A stretch of DNA of 64,000 bases from the NCBI GenBank assembly GCA_032622095.1, contig CP136068.1:149121365-149185364 (forward strand). Direction: 5' to 3'. This document shows, in pieces, positions 12,376 to 22,070 of the stretch (positions within the stretch are counted from its first letter, which is position 1; the number at the start of each line of letters is the position of its first letter). Made by a program: the position numbers and the translations under genes. The notes beneath the pieces are model-generated. The model worked only from the letters and a program-made list of their open reading frames with translations. It had not been told where the DNA came from and did no database searches. Source of the DNA: Siphonodentalium dalli (taxonomy: Eukaryota; Mollusca; Scaphopoda; Gadilida; Siphonodentaliidae).

Positions 12376-13796
12376 TAGTCTTACATAAACTGTAAGATGT
12401 ACCGTCGCTGTGATCTGGTGAGATTTGGCGCTAATCTATTGAAGAGTTTATTGGCAGTATAATAAACCTTGGGTCGCATGTGTTTCGTTTATTAACACGG
12501 AGCGTGTAGAACAATCCGGAAATAGTTTGTATACTACAAGAGTATGCACTTCAGTGTCTGTGTTGCGTCCAATATTGAATCATAATACCGAATGGAACTA
12601 TTATGATATGTGTAGCGGATCATTACTTTGTGTGTTGAATGCTCAAAATTAGTATACATGACTGTATATGTTGGCCGACATTTGGATGTTGGATAAGCTG
12701 AAAACCCGAACGTTAAAGACGTAAATAACTGAGTTTGACCCGCGTTGCATAGCCAACCATGTTGGACTCCATCTTGGATAAGAAAGTGTCCCCAGAACGG
12801 ATTTTAGCGGATTTTGGATCTGGTTTTCATTGGACATTTGCGCATCTTTTGACACACAACTCGCATTACAAGCCATCTGTTCTTGGTTGACCGTGCGTTT
12901 TGATTTCAACGACTAAACCGTCTGTTCACTGTCGCTTATATAGGAACTCTGGTGTGACTGTGATCCTGGGTACTATCAGATTCACCACTAACATGTCTCT
13001 ATACAGATACGTCTACTGCCACCTCCACCATGTGGGCACATAATTTGTAAAATTTATCACATATTGTTCACCAAACACGTATTTATGATGTCCGTTTTTC
13101 AAAGTTTTCGGAATTATTAGTGTGATTCATTTCCGTTTCGGCCTTACTTTTATTATTAACTCTGTTCTTTAATGTACTGATTGATCTGGTATTTGTATTG
13201 AAAGCATTACATACAGATTGAGCATGCTCAATGAAGCTCACTGTGTCGGGCTGATTATTTTTAATTTTTGCGTTGCATTCGTACTTTTCATTTGTGAGAC
13301 ACTCTGTTCTGCGTCTAAATTGAGTGTTATCACGTATGGCCGTTTCTATGTTCCCCGTCGCGTTAAGCATTTCCTGCAGCGTCTGGCAGCTTGCCGTGAA
13401 TGTTGATATTATTCGTTTGTTTGTGTCGAGCCTTGGTAGGGTATGGTATGGTTTGGTATTGTATGGCATGGTATGATGAAATTCCGCCGTTGACTTGTCG
13501 GCGCACCGCATCAGATGGGGTAGAATCCTACAATGTACTATATACAAACACATGCTTTTATATCGTAACGTCACCCTCTAAATATGAAACCACAGTAGAC
13601 CTCAAATGAGCCTTTGGCCTGCGCACAGTGGACCTCAAACTTGGATGAGCCTTTGATCTGTGTTGCCGCACATGTAAGCGTACCCGCCAACGTTGCTGAA
13701 ACGTCCCATTACTGTGTCACACAGTAGAATGCTACAATGTACCATATATACACACAGTTATGTATATTGAAGAGAGGTAACTTTATTACACCATCA
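12376..13796. other. Intergenic with a fragment of a foldback-type repeat
   Basis: Around 12762-12830 the phrases CCATCTTGGA and GGATTTTAGCGGATTTTGGAT recall the foldback arm at 6420-6490 and 7320-7380, so a related repeat fragment is present. A 163-codon open frame on the minus strand (13574-13083) has no recognisable domain. 13435-13475 is a GGTATGGTATGG-type low-complexity run. Confidence 0.4.
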
Positions 13797-14142
13797 CCTG
13801 AAATGTCTATCAACTTACGCCCCGAAGTGAGGAATTTAGACAGGAATTTTGCCCACAGTAGGGTTCTTTAACGAGCACACATGGTTGTACACGGGACAGC
13901 CATTAACGTCCCCACCCGATGGGCGGCGTGATCAAACCAGCGTCATCCCTGTACATGACTCCGGTCGGGAGAGGATTACCGCTTAACGACAATTCAGCGA
14001 GGCATACATGGTACTTTATATAGGCACGTTCAGAACTTCCGATTTTTTGTTTTGTCGAGGATCAAGGTGATTCGATCCGGGGTCCAAGCAAAACCTCTAG
14101 CCAGTAGTCGAACACGCTAACCACTCGGCCATTACACTCCAT
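13797..14142 (-). mobile_element. tRNA-derived SINE (antisense)
   Basis: The minus strand begins with a tRNA-like head: TGGCCGAGTGGTTAGCG (A box) and, about 50 nt on, GGATCGAATCACC (degenerate B box). The body carries a block with GTTCTTTAACGAGCACAC and GACGTTAATGGC on opposite strands that I associate with widespread mollusc/lophotrochozoan SINEs. Ends and target duplication were not resolved. Confidence 0.6.
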
Positions 14143-14402
14143 AAATTAAATGCGTCCCTTGTCCATTATGATGCTTACGTAGTTTTGTTGACTTTTCTGT
14201 CAACAGTTTGACAATCGAGGTATTGACATCATTGGATACTGACTTTATCTCCCCGATGTCGGTATCTCTTGATATAAGATATCGAAGGAGTGGGCCTGCT
14301 CAGCATCTCCCCTATATGTGTGTCGGTCAACAAGGTAAACTATTACATTGTGTATATCAGCAGGTGGCTACGAGACCACTGGTCGGAACAGATAATTTGG
14401 TA

Positions 14403-14851
14403 TTAACCCTTTCAGTGCCAGGGGCCGATCTCATCCATAACAAAACTAAAAAAAACAATTATTTTTGTTTAATTTATTTTTGGCTTGAATTTTTTTTGGG
14501 TAAGCTTAAGCATGGTATAGCGAATTTAAAAACTGGATAAAACCTTAGGGGCATGTTATAACTCAAAACTATCACCAAGTATTCATAGTAATAATTGATG
14601 CCCATGAAAAACTTAAGATTCCCTGGCACTAAACCTACAAAATAAGTCTGAAAGATTTAAAGAATATAAGAACAAATTATTAAAATTGTAAAGAATTGTA
14701 AAAAATAATAACAAATGATGAAAAATTGTTAGGCCAATGCATTCTCTTATATATGCGAGGCGACCCATGGTCGACTCGCATTATAAGAGAATGCATTGGC
14801 ACAGGGTATATGGGTTGATACAAAAATCGGACTTGGCACTGAAAGGGTTAA
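14403..14851. mobile_element. piggyBac-like MITE
   Basis: A 441-bp body (14407-14847) is bounded by inverted ends CCCTTTCAGTGCCA and TGGCACTGAAAGGG and flanked on both sides by TTAA (14403-14406 and 14848-14851). TTAA duplication with CCC-starting inverted ends is the signature of piggyBac-type elements. No transposase frame exists. The body contains a copy of the 69-bp hairpin repeat. Confidence 0.8.
14733..14800 (+). repeat. Hairpin repeat, copy inside MITE
   Basis: Same arms as the copy at 4137, centre GCGACCCATGGTCGA (one substitution) and one deletion in the right arm. Its flanks, AAAATTGTTAG and ACAGGGTA, are the same as those of the copies elsewhere, so those copies may be relics of the same MITE. 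Confidence 0.85.
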
Positions 14852-15764
14852 GGTCTTAAAAGTCATCACTTCGATTCACACATCTTCACAAAAGAGATCA
14901 TAAAATATCCCAATGTCGACACAATTATAGTTTACACTCAGCATGGGATCGCACTATTTAAATATTAATGTTGTGACCCGAATAACCTCGGTTCTCGCCA
15001 TAGAGAAACGGTAGGCGTCCATAGCAGTTCGTAGTAATTTATTGGCGTTATCCTACCAAGACAATACGTTGATAATGTATGCATATATCGCTGCGTCTGG
15101 AACTACGGAGCCGTTCGATTGTAGTTTAGGCAGGGGAACTGAACGTTAGTGATTCATACTCCCCGTAATCATGAAGTCTGAAGTTATTTTGTATGTGATG
15201 AGTCCTTCAAACTTCGGATCCAAGTTCCATCAGGGTGAATGCGGAACAATATGTCACTTTGAAAACGGATCACAGGGTAGTGTCTGACCGGACATCTCTA
15301 ATTGTATATGTCACGAATACTAATCATGGCGTAGCCTAATAGTTGCAGGAGGTAGACTTTGTTTGTTGTCAATACTTAACCGACATACATTTGAAAGAGA
15401 TTGTGTGCATCTATTGTGTATAGTCCCTTTACGACGGATAGCATCGGCAACTTTCATTCAATGTGGGCAGCTTTGATATATTCAATCAGCTAACCACTGA
15501 CATACACGTAACAATAAACATAGCGATATAGTTTTGTTATGAGGCAGTCATGTTGATACTAAATCCGATTGATCTTAATTTTGTTCTGGTTTATTTGAGT
15601 TTACGCGACATATGGTAGATAATTTAACGTTCTGCGTCAAATGACGATTCAGACAAACTGTTGTCCGTCAAATCTATGCATGGTGCTGGATGCAGCCACC
15701 ATGCTATATATATTTTTGAAATAGTGTACCATGTCATATCTGCAAGTGATCACCCGACTATCCT
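14852..15764. other. Intergenic, nothing recognised
   Basis: No gene, RNA or repeat recognised; only short open frames. Confidence 0.4.
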
Positions 15765-16265
15765 AACCCTACACATGTTGAAATAATAGGCAAAAACTCC
15801 CACAATGTACCGGGATATACCCAGACTTTTATATGGAACCTGATAATGTTGGTGTTGGTCCTACTCGGTGTGGTGTGTGTAATGTTTGATTATTGTAAGT
15901 GTCCATCGATTTCTAATTTCGCTTATAATTTTAGAAGAGGATACTGTTCCATGAAGGAAACTATTTTTTAAGGTTATCGTGCAATCAATTTAATTTGATG
16001 CGTGTGAGCGTAGACAATAACTGTGGGCTTCTCATGGTGTCTAATCGATGGGGGCACGCCTTGCCACGCACGGTCTCGCAGAATTCGTAATATCTCATAT
16101 TGAGTCCATTTATAATTGCTGTGCTGATATTATACGGATAAACTTATTTTTAACCGCAATCGCAACTAACGCAGAATTGTCGAGCGATTATTCGCCGTGT
16201 ATCAGGGACCCATCACGCGTGGGACATGCTTGTTCAGCTGTTGAAGTGAATGTTGAATCATACAT
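15765..16265 (+). repeat. Sister segment of the minisatellite locus with one unit
   Basis: The block shares landmarks with 16290-17830 in the same order: CCGGGATAT, CATATGGAACCTG/TATATGGAACCTG, one 36-bp unit (GTAATGTTGGTGTTGGTCCT...), CATCGATT, TTCG(C/T)TTATAATTTT, CTCATATTGA and ATACGGAT. It therefore represents a duplicated segment in which the 36-bp unit never expanded, or a contracted version. Confidence 0.6.
15846..15894 (+). CDS. Possible signal-peptide exon (speculative)
   Basis: ATG at 15846 opens a very hydrophobic frame, MLVLVLLGVVCVMFDY, followed by a consensus donor GTAAGT at 15895. It could be the first exon of the downstream C-type lectin, which lacks a visible secretion signal. 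Against this, the exon ends in phase 1 with T and direct joining to the exon at 18265 (starting AA) would give a stop codon, so another exon, another border, or a dead exon must be assumed. Confidence 0.2.
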
Positions 16266-16346
16266 GTATCGCAATATCTAAGGCATGTATTCGGGTATTG
16301 CACATATACCGGGATATTATATGCTCCGACTTGCATATGGAACCTG

Positions 16347-17640
16347 GTAATGTTGGTCTTGGTTATACTCAATGTGATGTGTGTAATGTTGGTGTTGGTT
16401 CTACTCAATGTGATGTGTGTAATGTTGGTGTTGGTTCTACTCAATGTGATGTGTGTAATGTTGGTGTTGGTTCTACTCAATGTGATGTGTGTAATGTTGG
16501 TCTTGGTTCTACTCAATGTGATGTGTGTAATGTTGGTGTTGGTTCTACTCAATGTGATGAGTGTAATGTTGATATTGGTTCTACTCAATGTGATGTGTGT
16601 AATGTTGGTCTTGGTTCTACTCAATGTGATGTGTGTAATGTTGGTCTTGGTTCTACTCAATGTGATGTGTGTAATGTTGGTCTTGGTTCTACTCAATGTG
16701 ATGAGTGTAATGTTGGTCTTGGTTCTACTCAATGTGATGTGTGTAATGTTGGTCTTGGTTCTACTCAATATGATGTGTGTAATGTTGGTGTTGGTTCTAC
16801 TCAATGTGATGTGTGTAATGTTGGTATTCGCCCTACTCAATGAGATGTGTGTAATGTTGGTATTGGTTCTACTCAATGTGATGTGTGTAATGTTGGTATT
16901 GGTTCTACTCAATGTGATGTGTGTAATGTTGGTATTGGTTCTACTCAATGTGATGTGTGTAATGTTGGTCTTGGTTCTACTCAATGTGATGTGTGTAATG
17001 TTGGTCTTGGTTCTACTCAATGTGATGTGTGTAATGTTGGTCTTGGTTCTACTCAATGTGATGTGTGTAATGTTGGTATTCGTCCTACTCAATGAGATGT
17101 GTGTAATGTTGGTCTTGGTTCTACTCAATGTGATGTGTGTAATGTTGGTATTGGTTCTACTCAAGGTGATGTGTGTAATGTTGGTCTTGGTTCTACTCAA
17201 TGTGATGTGTGTAATGTTGGTATTGGTTCTACTCAATGTGATGTGTGTAATGTTGGTATTGGTTCTACTCAATGTGATGTGTGTAATGTTTGTCTTGGTT
17301 CTACTCAATGTGATGTGTGTAATGTTGGTATTCGTCCTACTCAATGAGATGTGTGTAATGTTGGTCTTGGTTCTACTCAATGTGATGTGAGTAATGTTGG
17401 TCTTGGTTCTACTCAATGTGATGTGTGTAATGTGATGTGTGTAATGCGATGTGTGTAATGTGATGTGCGTAATGTGATGTGTGTAATGTGATGTGTGTAA
17501 TGTGATGTGTGTAATGTGATGTGTGTAATGTTGGTCTTGGTTCTACTCAATGTGAACTGTGTAATGTTGGTCTTGGTTCTACTCTGTGTGGTGTGTGTAA
17601 TGTTGGTCTTGGTTCTACTCAATGTGATGTGTGTAATGTT
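16347..17640. repeat. 36-bp minisatellite with 252-bp higher-order structure
   Basis: Roughly thirty units of a 36-bp sequence beginning GTAATGTTGGTCTTGGTTCT and ending CAATGTGATGTGT. The main variable positions give TTGGTC/TTGGTG/TTGGTA. A distinctive variant (GGTATTCG(C/T)CCTACTCAATGAG) occurs at 16823, 17075 and 17327, exactly 252 bp (7 units) apart, showing higher-order amplification. At 17427-17530 the unit is reduced to a 14-bp GTAATGTGATGTGT sub-array. Because 36 is a multiple of three, long frames stay open on both strands; they are repeat artefacts, not demonstrated genes. Confidence 0.9.
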
Positions 17641-18264
17641 TTAGGATTGAAAGTGCTCATCGATTCCAAATTTCGTTTATAATTTTTGATTGGATCACGA
17701 TTGTCACACCTGGTAGCGTAGAATACACAATAACTCATATTGATGCTCATTAAATTGCTATGTTGATGCTATACGGATTTGTATGTTAACTGTTTTATAG
17801 TGTCGAGCACTGTCTTGAGATGTTGGCTAACTGCAGTGTCATAAATCACACAATGCTTCTCATACCATCTCGTAATATTCCAATACAACTAAGAATCATG
17901 CAGCTAGTATCACGTTTATTCTAAATACTATTTTAATTGACTTGATACAACTTGGTGTACTTACGTATGACATGCATGATACGCATTTTGTGAACTGCTA
18001 TTGAATAGTTGTGGTGTGATAAATGTTCAAAATCTGGACACATTCGATACTTAGATTCGTAGTAAATATCAGTTATAAATTTGCATTTTTGACAATTACT
18101 GAATGTTGAATGGTGAATTTCTACAGCGCATGTACTAGTTTATCCCGTCAGACAAATGTCTATATATGTTTTAAGCAAATTAAAAATAAAAATCACTTAG
18201 GCTAGAGACTTAGTTTGTGACGTATGTTCATGCCCCTGATACTGCATCGGCTCATTATTTACAG
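17641..18264. other. Intergenic or intronic DNA upstream of the lectin exon
   Basis: Up to about 17830 this continues the duplicated segment shared with 15895-16150. The rest has no recognised content apart from the polypyrimidine/AG acceptor just before 18265. Confidence 0.4.
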
Positions 18265-18456
18265 AAAATCCTCATCCGGAAAATATTGGTTACACCTACA
18301 TTCCGGCAATCGACAAATGGGTCATCTACAAGAAAAATAAACTCAACTACAACAAGGCAAATGCGTCTTGCACAGCGGATGATGGACACGTGTTTCTCAT
18401 TGACAACGAAAATGTGTACAACGCAACCATAGCATATCTCATACCGAGGGCAACAA
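18265..18456 (+). CDS. C-type lectin domain, first exon
   Basis: Preceded by acceptor ctcattatttacag and closed by donor GTATGT at 18457. The frame reads ENIGYTYIPAIDKWV, KLNYNKANASC and DDGHVFLIDN, the N-terminal half of a C-type lectin-like domain: the Y-IP start, the first conserved cysteine (ASC) and the GGHL-type block, here DGHVFL. It begins with two bases of a split codon and ends in phase 1, which fits the exon at 21421 exactly. The usual cysteine near the start (often KCY) is absent, replaced by KWV. Invertebrate C-type lectins are typically secreted recognition proteins; the signal peptide exon was not securely found. Confidence 0.8.
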
Positions 18457-19792
18457 GTATGTACGATCGACACAAATAAAGCGCATATACTGCCTACCCC
18501 CCCCCCCCCCCCGCCAAGTTAACAGGTATATGGTGGCATATTGGTGCACTTTGAAAGGTTTTAACCGCATCCCAACTCCAGATTGGAATATGTATAATAC
18601 CCCCCCCCCCTCATAAATGTAGTTCAAGGGATACTAATTTAGAACCTACTGCTTTTGGGGGGAAAACGACTTCGTTAGAACTAACGTACTTAGTCAGAGA
18701 CGATCATTCGAGTTTTTGCTAGCCTGACAAAATTCAAACATGTTAAAACTTTCTGATCTGAAATTCGATATCTGACTACCAGATGTTCATATTGAACGGA
18801 CATGGATCATTATGTCTACCACATTTTTTCTACGCTATTTGGAAGGAGGTATAATATAGGTTGACAAATACACGAACTATTTTATCCCATCTTCACGTCC
18901 TCTGAACAAAATACTTGTAATGCATGGTAACAACCATTTTGCAGCTATTTTCAATTTGTTTATACCATAACAAGTATAGACTAATATATAACGCTCTTTA
19001 TGTACCATGGCGTGCAAATGGGTCCCACACGCCGTGTTCAAAGTTTAGTTTAATTATTCAAATGCTTCGTGATGGGACACAGCATGCTCGTATAGAAAGT
19101 AGTTCAGGTATGTACCTACCTATTTCGATACCGGGAACATTTCAGAAGCAAATATTATTAGATCAACTTTGAAGCGCAAACCGCCATGTGGCTTTAATGC
19201 GCCCACTGGTACAGAATATTATAGAAGTGTGCCACAAGTGTGGTGTCAAGTCAGACATAAGATCGATTACGGGAGCAGCACAGCTGCAGCATTTAAGATC
19301 ACGTGCTACCGCTTTCTCTTATATAATTATGCGAGTCTCCAAAAAGAAGCATATCTTATATAGAATGCAGGTTGCTTACTAGGACAAGGTAACTATGTAA
19401 GGCCAACGCGTTCTCTTATAATTCCGAGGCTCTCTATATGGGAGACTAGTTTATATTTGGTAATGCGGGAATCTCCAGTCTCAGAAGGGTTCATACTGAT
19501 TTTAAATATGAAGTAATATGAATCGACACATTACTCACTGAACGTAGTAGGTGGGACGGAACTGAAAACATGGATTGTACACTTCTATCAGTGGTGAGAT
19601 TCATGCAGGTGGTGACATGCATTATATTGTCCGGTGTGAAATCGAACCACAGATCTTTGGCTGACTAAACAATATCAGTATATAACACGAATCGATGGAA
19701 TGTTTATTCGTAAGATGTTCCATGTATGTCAAGTATCCAGGTTGGTTTGTGAGGTCGTTGTCAGGCTGTATAAATAGAGAGTAATCAATTGG

Positions 19793-19922
19793 TTTCGAGA
19801 ATTACGTTAAATAATTCACGAGTGGCGAGAGACGTCGGTAAGAAACGAGTGTGCATTAGCGCACGCGTTTCTTACCTAGACGTCTCTCGCATCAAATGAA
19901 TTATTTAACATAAGTCTCGAGA
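19793..19922. repeat. Palindromic element with flanking direct repeats
   Basis: Arms of about 60 bp: GCGAGAGACGTC and GTAAGAAACG on the left recur as CGTTTCTTAC and GACGTCTCTCGC on the right, then TTAAATAATTCA and its complement further out. The 11-bp direct repeat ATCAATTGGTT lies on both sides (19784-19794 and 19937-19947), as a target duplication would. Probably a palindromic MITE; a structured RNA is possible but less likely. Confidence 0.65.
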
Positions 19923-20591
19923 ATATTCACTTCTGCATCAATTGGTTCGCCAGATATGGTTAAAACACCCGAATTAATGCATGAAAGTCTCGATGTGGAG
20001 AAATATCAACCATCGAAAATTCAGTCCAGATCAGTAAGCGACGTAACGTCAATGGCGTCACGAGAAATGACATAATTCACTAGTGACATTACCATTTTTA
20101 ATTAACGGCGTTTTCAATGAAACTCGCGCATAGGAGTGTAATAAATAATATTATACACCCTGACAACAAAATCTTTGAACTAATAAACGAATTTAAGCCT
20201 CCATGTACACAAGCTCCCTCCGCTGATAGAAACATACACGATATATAGGTATACGTTCACACGCTGGTAAATTTGCCTGGGAGTTTTCAAGAAAGTCGTC
20301 ACAGAGGGCTGAATAGTGTACTGATATATGAGCTGACAAACTCCTTTTAAAATGCACGTACCCACATCTTTATTAAATATGCAGTCAGATATATGAAATT
20401 CCAGAATGTATTATATGAATCGATCGTGCATTCTTCGCCATTATAATCAATAAAACAATATAACACAAATATTCTGTCGTTCAAAAATATATCACTAAAA
20501 CACGTGTAATAAATAGCCAGCTATGTGAAGACTTTCATGAACATTTGAATATCAACTTTGGGTACGTTCGTATACAGATAAGTTTACACGG

Positions 20592-21053
20592 TACACTCTA
20601 AATCGCGTTGGGTAAACTTTTACCCAACACAATGGTGCATATAGCACCACGCTTGTACACGTTGTGAGAATTTACCCAATGTTGGGCAATATTTTATTCA
20701 ACACGGGGTAACAATTTACCCAATATTAATTTACGGGTAACATAAATCGCCCAACGCAGAAGGGAAACTGATACTGGGTGAATTGTAACCCTGCGTTGAG
20801 TAAAACAATAGCCCAACATTAGGAAAAATTTACCCAACGTTCGCGTGGTGCTATATGTGCCATTGTGCTTGGGTAAAATTTACCCAACGTTCGCGTGGTG
20901 CTATATGCACCATTGTGTTGGGTAAATTTACTCAACGTTCGCGTGGTGCTATATGTACCATTGTGTTGGGTAAATTTACTCAACGTTCGCGTGGTGCTAT
21001 TATTATGCACCATTGTGTTCGGGTAAATTTGACCCAACGCGATTTAAAGTGTA
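20592..21053. mobile_element. mariner-like MITE with internal tandem repeats
   Basis: Inverted ends CACTCTAAATCGCGTTGGGT and ACCCAACGCGATTTAAAGTG, each next to TA, fit a Tc1/mariner-type non-autonomous element. The interior is built from repeated phrases (TTGGGTAAATTTACTCAACG and TTCGCGTGGTGCTATATG), about four units between 20825 and 21025. No transposase frame. Confidence 0.7.
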
Positions 21054-21420
21054 GTTTTCGCTAGCATATTGTTATAGAAAACCATATGGTGCCAGAATAT
21101 GCACGGCACATGCACCTTTAACAGAGCGTGATACGGCATGAGAAGTACCATTGGTGTTGTTCCACGTGTTCCAACAGTTGAGTTCGTTCTATTGATATGC
21201 CAATTGCGGTTGCATCGCTACATGTAGCAATGCTAGGGTTTTACTTCTCATATAGCTAGCAGTTCGTTTTCTGGAACATTATAGCCTTTCGTATACAAAT
21301 GCATACAAGAAGAGGCCATGCAAATATGAGTTTGTAAACTTACCATAAGAGTTACTTACACAATTTAATGTTGTTAGCCGCCCGTGTTATAAACTCACAT
21401 CTTCCTTTTACCACACACAG

Positions 21421-21632
21421 CTGGCACCTGGATACAAGGCATTTCCAACAGCGACGGAGTGTTCAAGACCTTCACCGGGGCACCATTGCCATTCGCCGCG
21501 ACATGGGTCACTGGGATGCCTTCTGCGAGCGGCAATAATTGTCTCAGCCTCTCTGCACATAGCGATTGGGAGTTCAAACAAATATACTGTTCGAAAATCA
21601 GGGTGTTTATTTGCCAGATAAAACTGGTGTGA
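21421..21632 (+). CDS. C-type lectin domain, last exon
   Basis: Starts after acceptor ttaccacacacag and continues the phase-1 codon left by the exon at 18265-18456. It reads TWIQGISNSDGVFKTF, then NNC, WEF, IYC and VFIC before TGA at 21630-21632: the WIG-like block, the two inner cysteines and the last cysteine of the C-type lectin fold. The sugar/Ca2+-binding signatures are atypical: the usual EPN/QPD position reads MPS and the WND motif reads WEF, so Ca2+-dependent carbohydrate binding is doubtful. With the upstream exon the domain is full length and ends the protein three residues after ICQIK, as in single-domain invertebrate lectins. Confidence 0.85.
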
Positions 21633-21997
21633 ATACGATACTGGAGTCCAAATCTGGCAGAGACAACATGGTCAGATAATCCATTATTCACAATAAGAAC
21701 CGGGACCTTGCCGACAAGCAACCACATAATATGATTCAATGGACTACTAGCAAACAACGGAGATAGAAAGACTGTTTGAACTCTGAATATAGTTAAATAT
21801 ATAACAGAGATAGCCTCTAATAGTACTTGGAAACTTTTTCAAATTACAAAAAAATAAGTGACGATTATTAAGATGCAACCAAACCACTCCAATATCACTC
21901 CGGAAACAAATTGCGTAATTTGTTAAATCGACAAAAAAGAAATAGTACACACTTTGGAGGAGCTGCTATTAAAAGTATACGTCCATTAGCTATAGTT

Positions 21998-22003
21998 AAT
22001 AAA
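21998..22003 (+). terminator. Possible poly(A) signal of lectin gene
   Basis: First AATAAA on the plus strand after the lectin stop codon, about 370 nt downstream and before the tandem array. Position only; no transcript evidence. Confidence 0.3.
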
Positions 22004-22070
22004 AGTTATGCTATGCGCCCAACTGAAATATCATTGTGGACATTCGTTGAATAATCTCTCGATTAATTAT

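Larger units (their letters stand above)
18457..21420 (+). other. Lectin intron (about 3 kb)
   Basis: Bounded by GTATGT at 18457 and cacacacag at 21420, with matching phase 1 on both sides. It holds C homopolymers at about 18497-18512 and 18601-18610, a palindromic element (19793-19922) and a mariner-type MITE (20592-21053). No other exon is recognised in it. Confidence 0.65.

Noticed and set aside
13083-13574. 163-codon minus-strand frame as a host gene
   Set aside because: Low-complexity start, no recognisable motif, no convincing splice sites or promoter; it may be chance, so it is only mentioned in the block entry.
16202-17416. Very long open frames on both strands (up to 404 codons)
   Set aside because: They exist only because the 36-bp minisatellite unit is a multiple of three and stop-free; the products are 12-residue repeats without flanking domains.
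19793-19922. microRNA precursor
   Set aside because: The inverted arms are too long and too perfect, and 11-bp direct repeats at the borders point to a mobile element.
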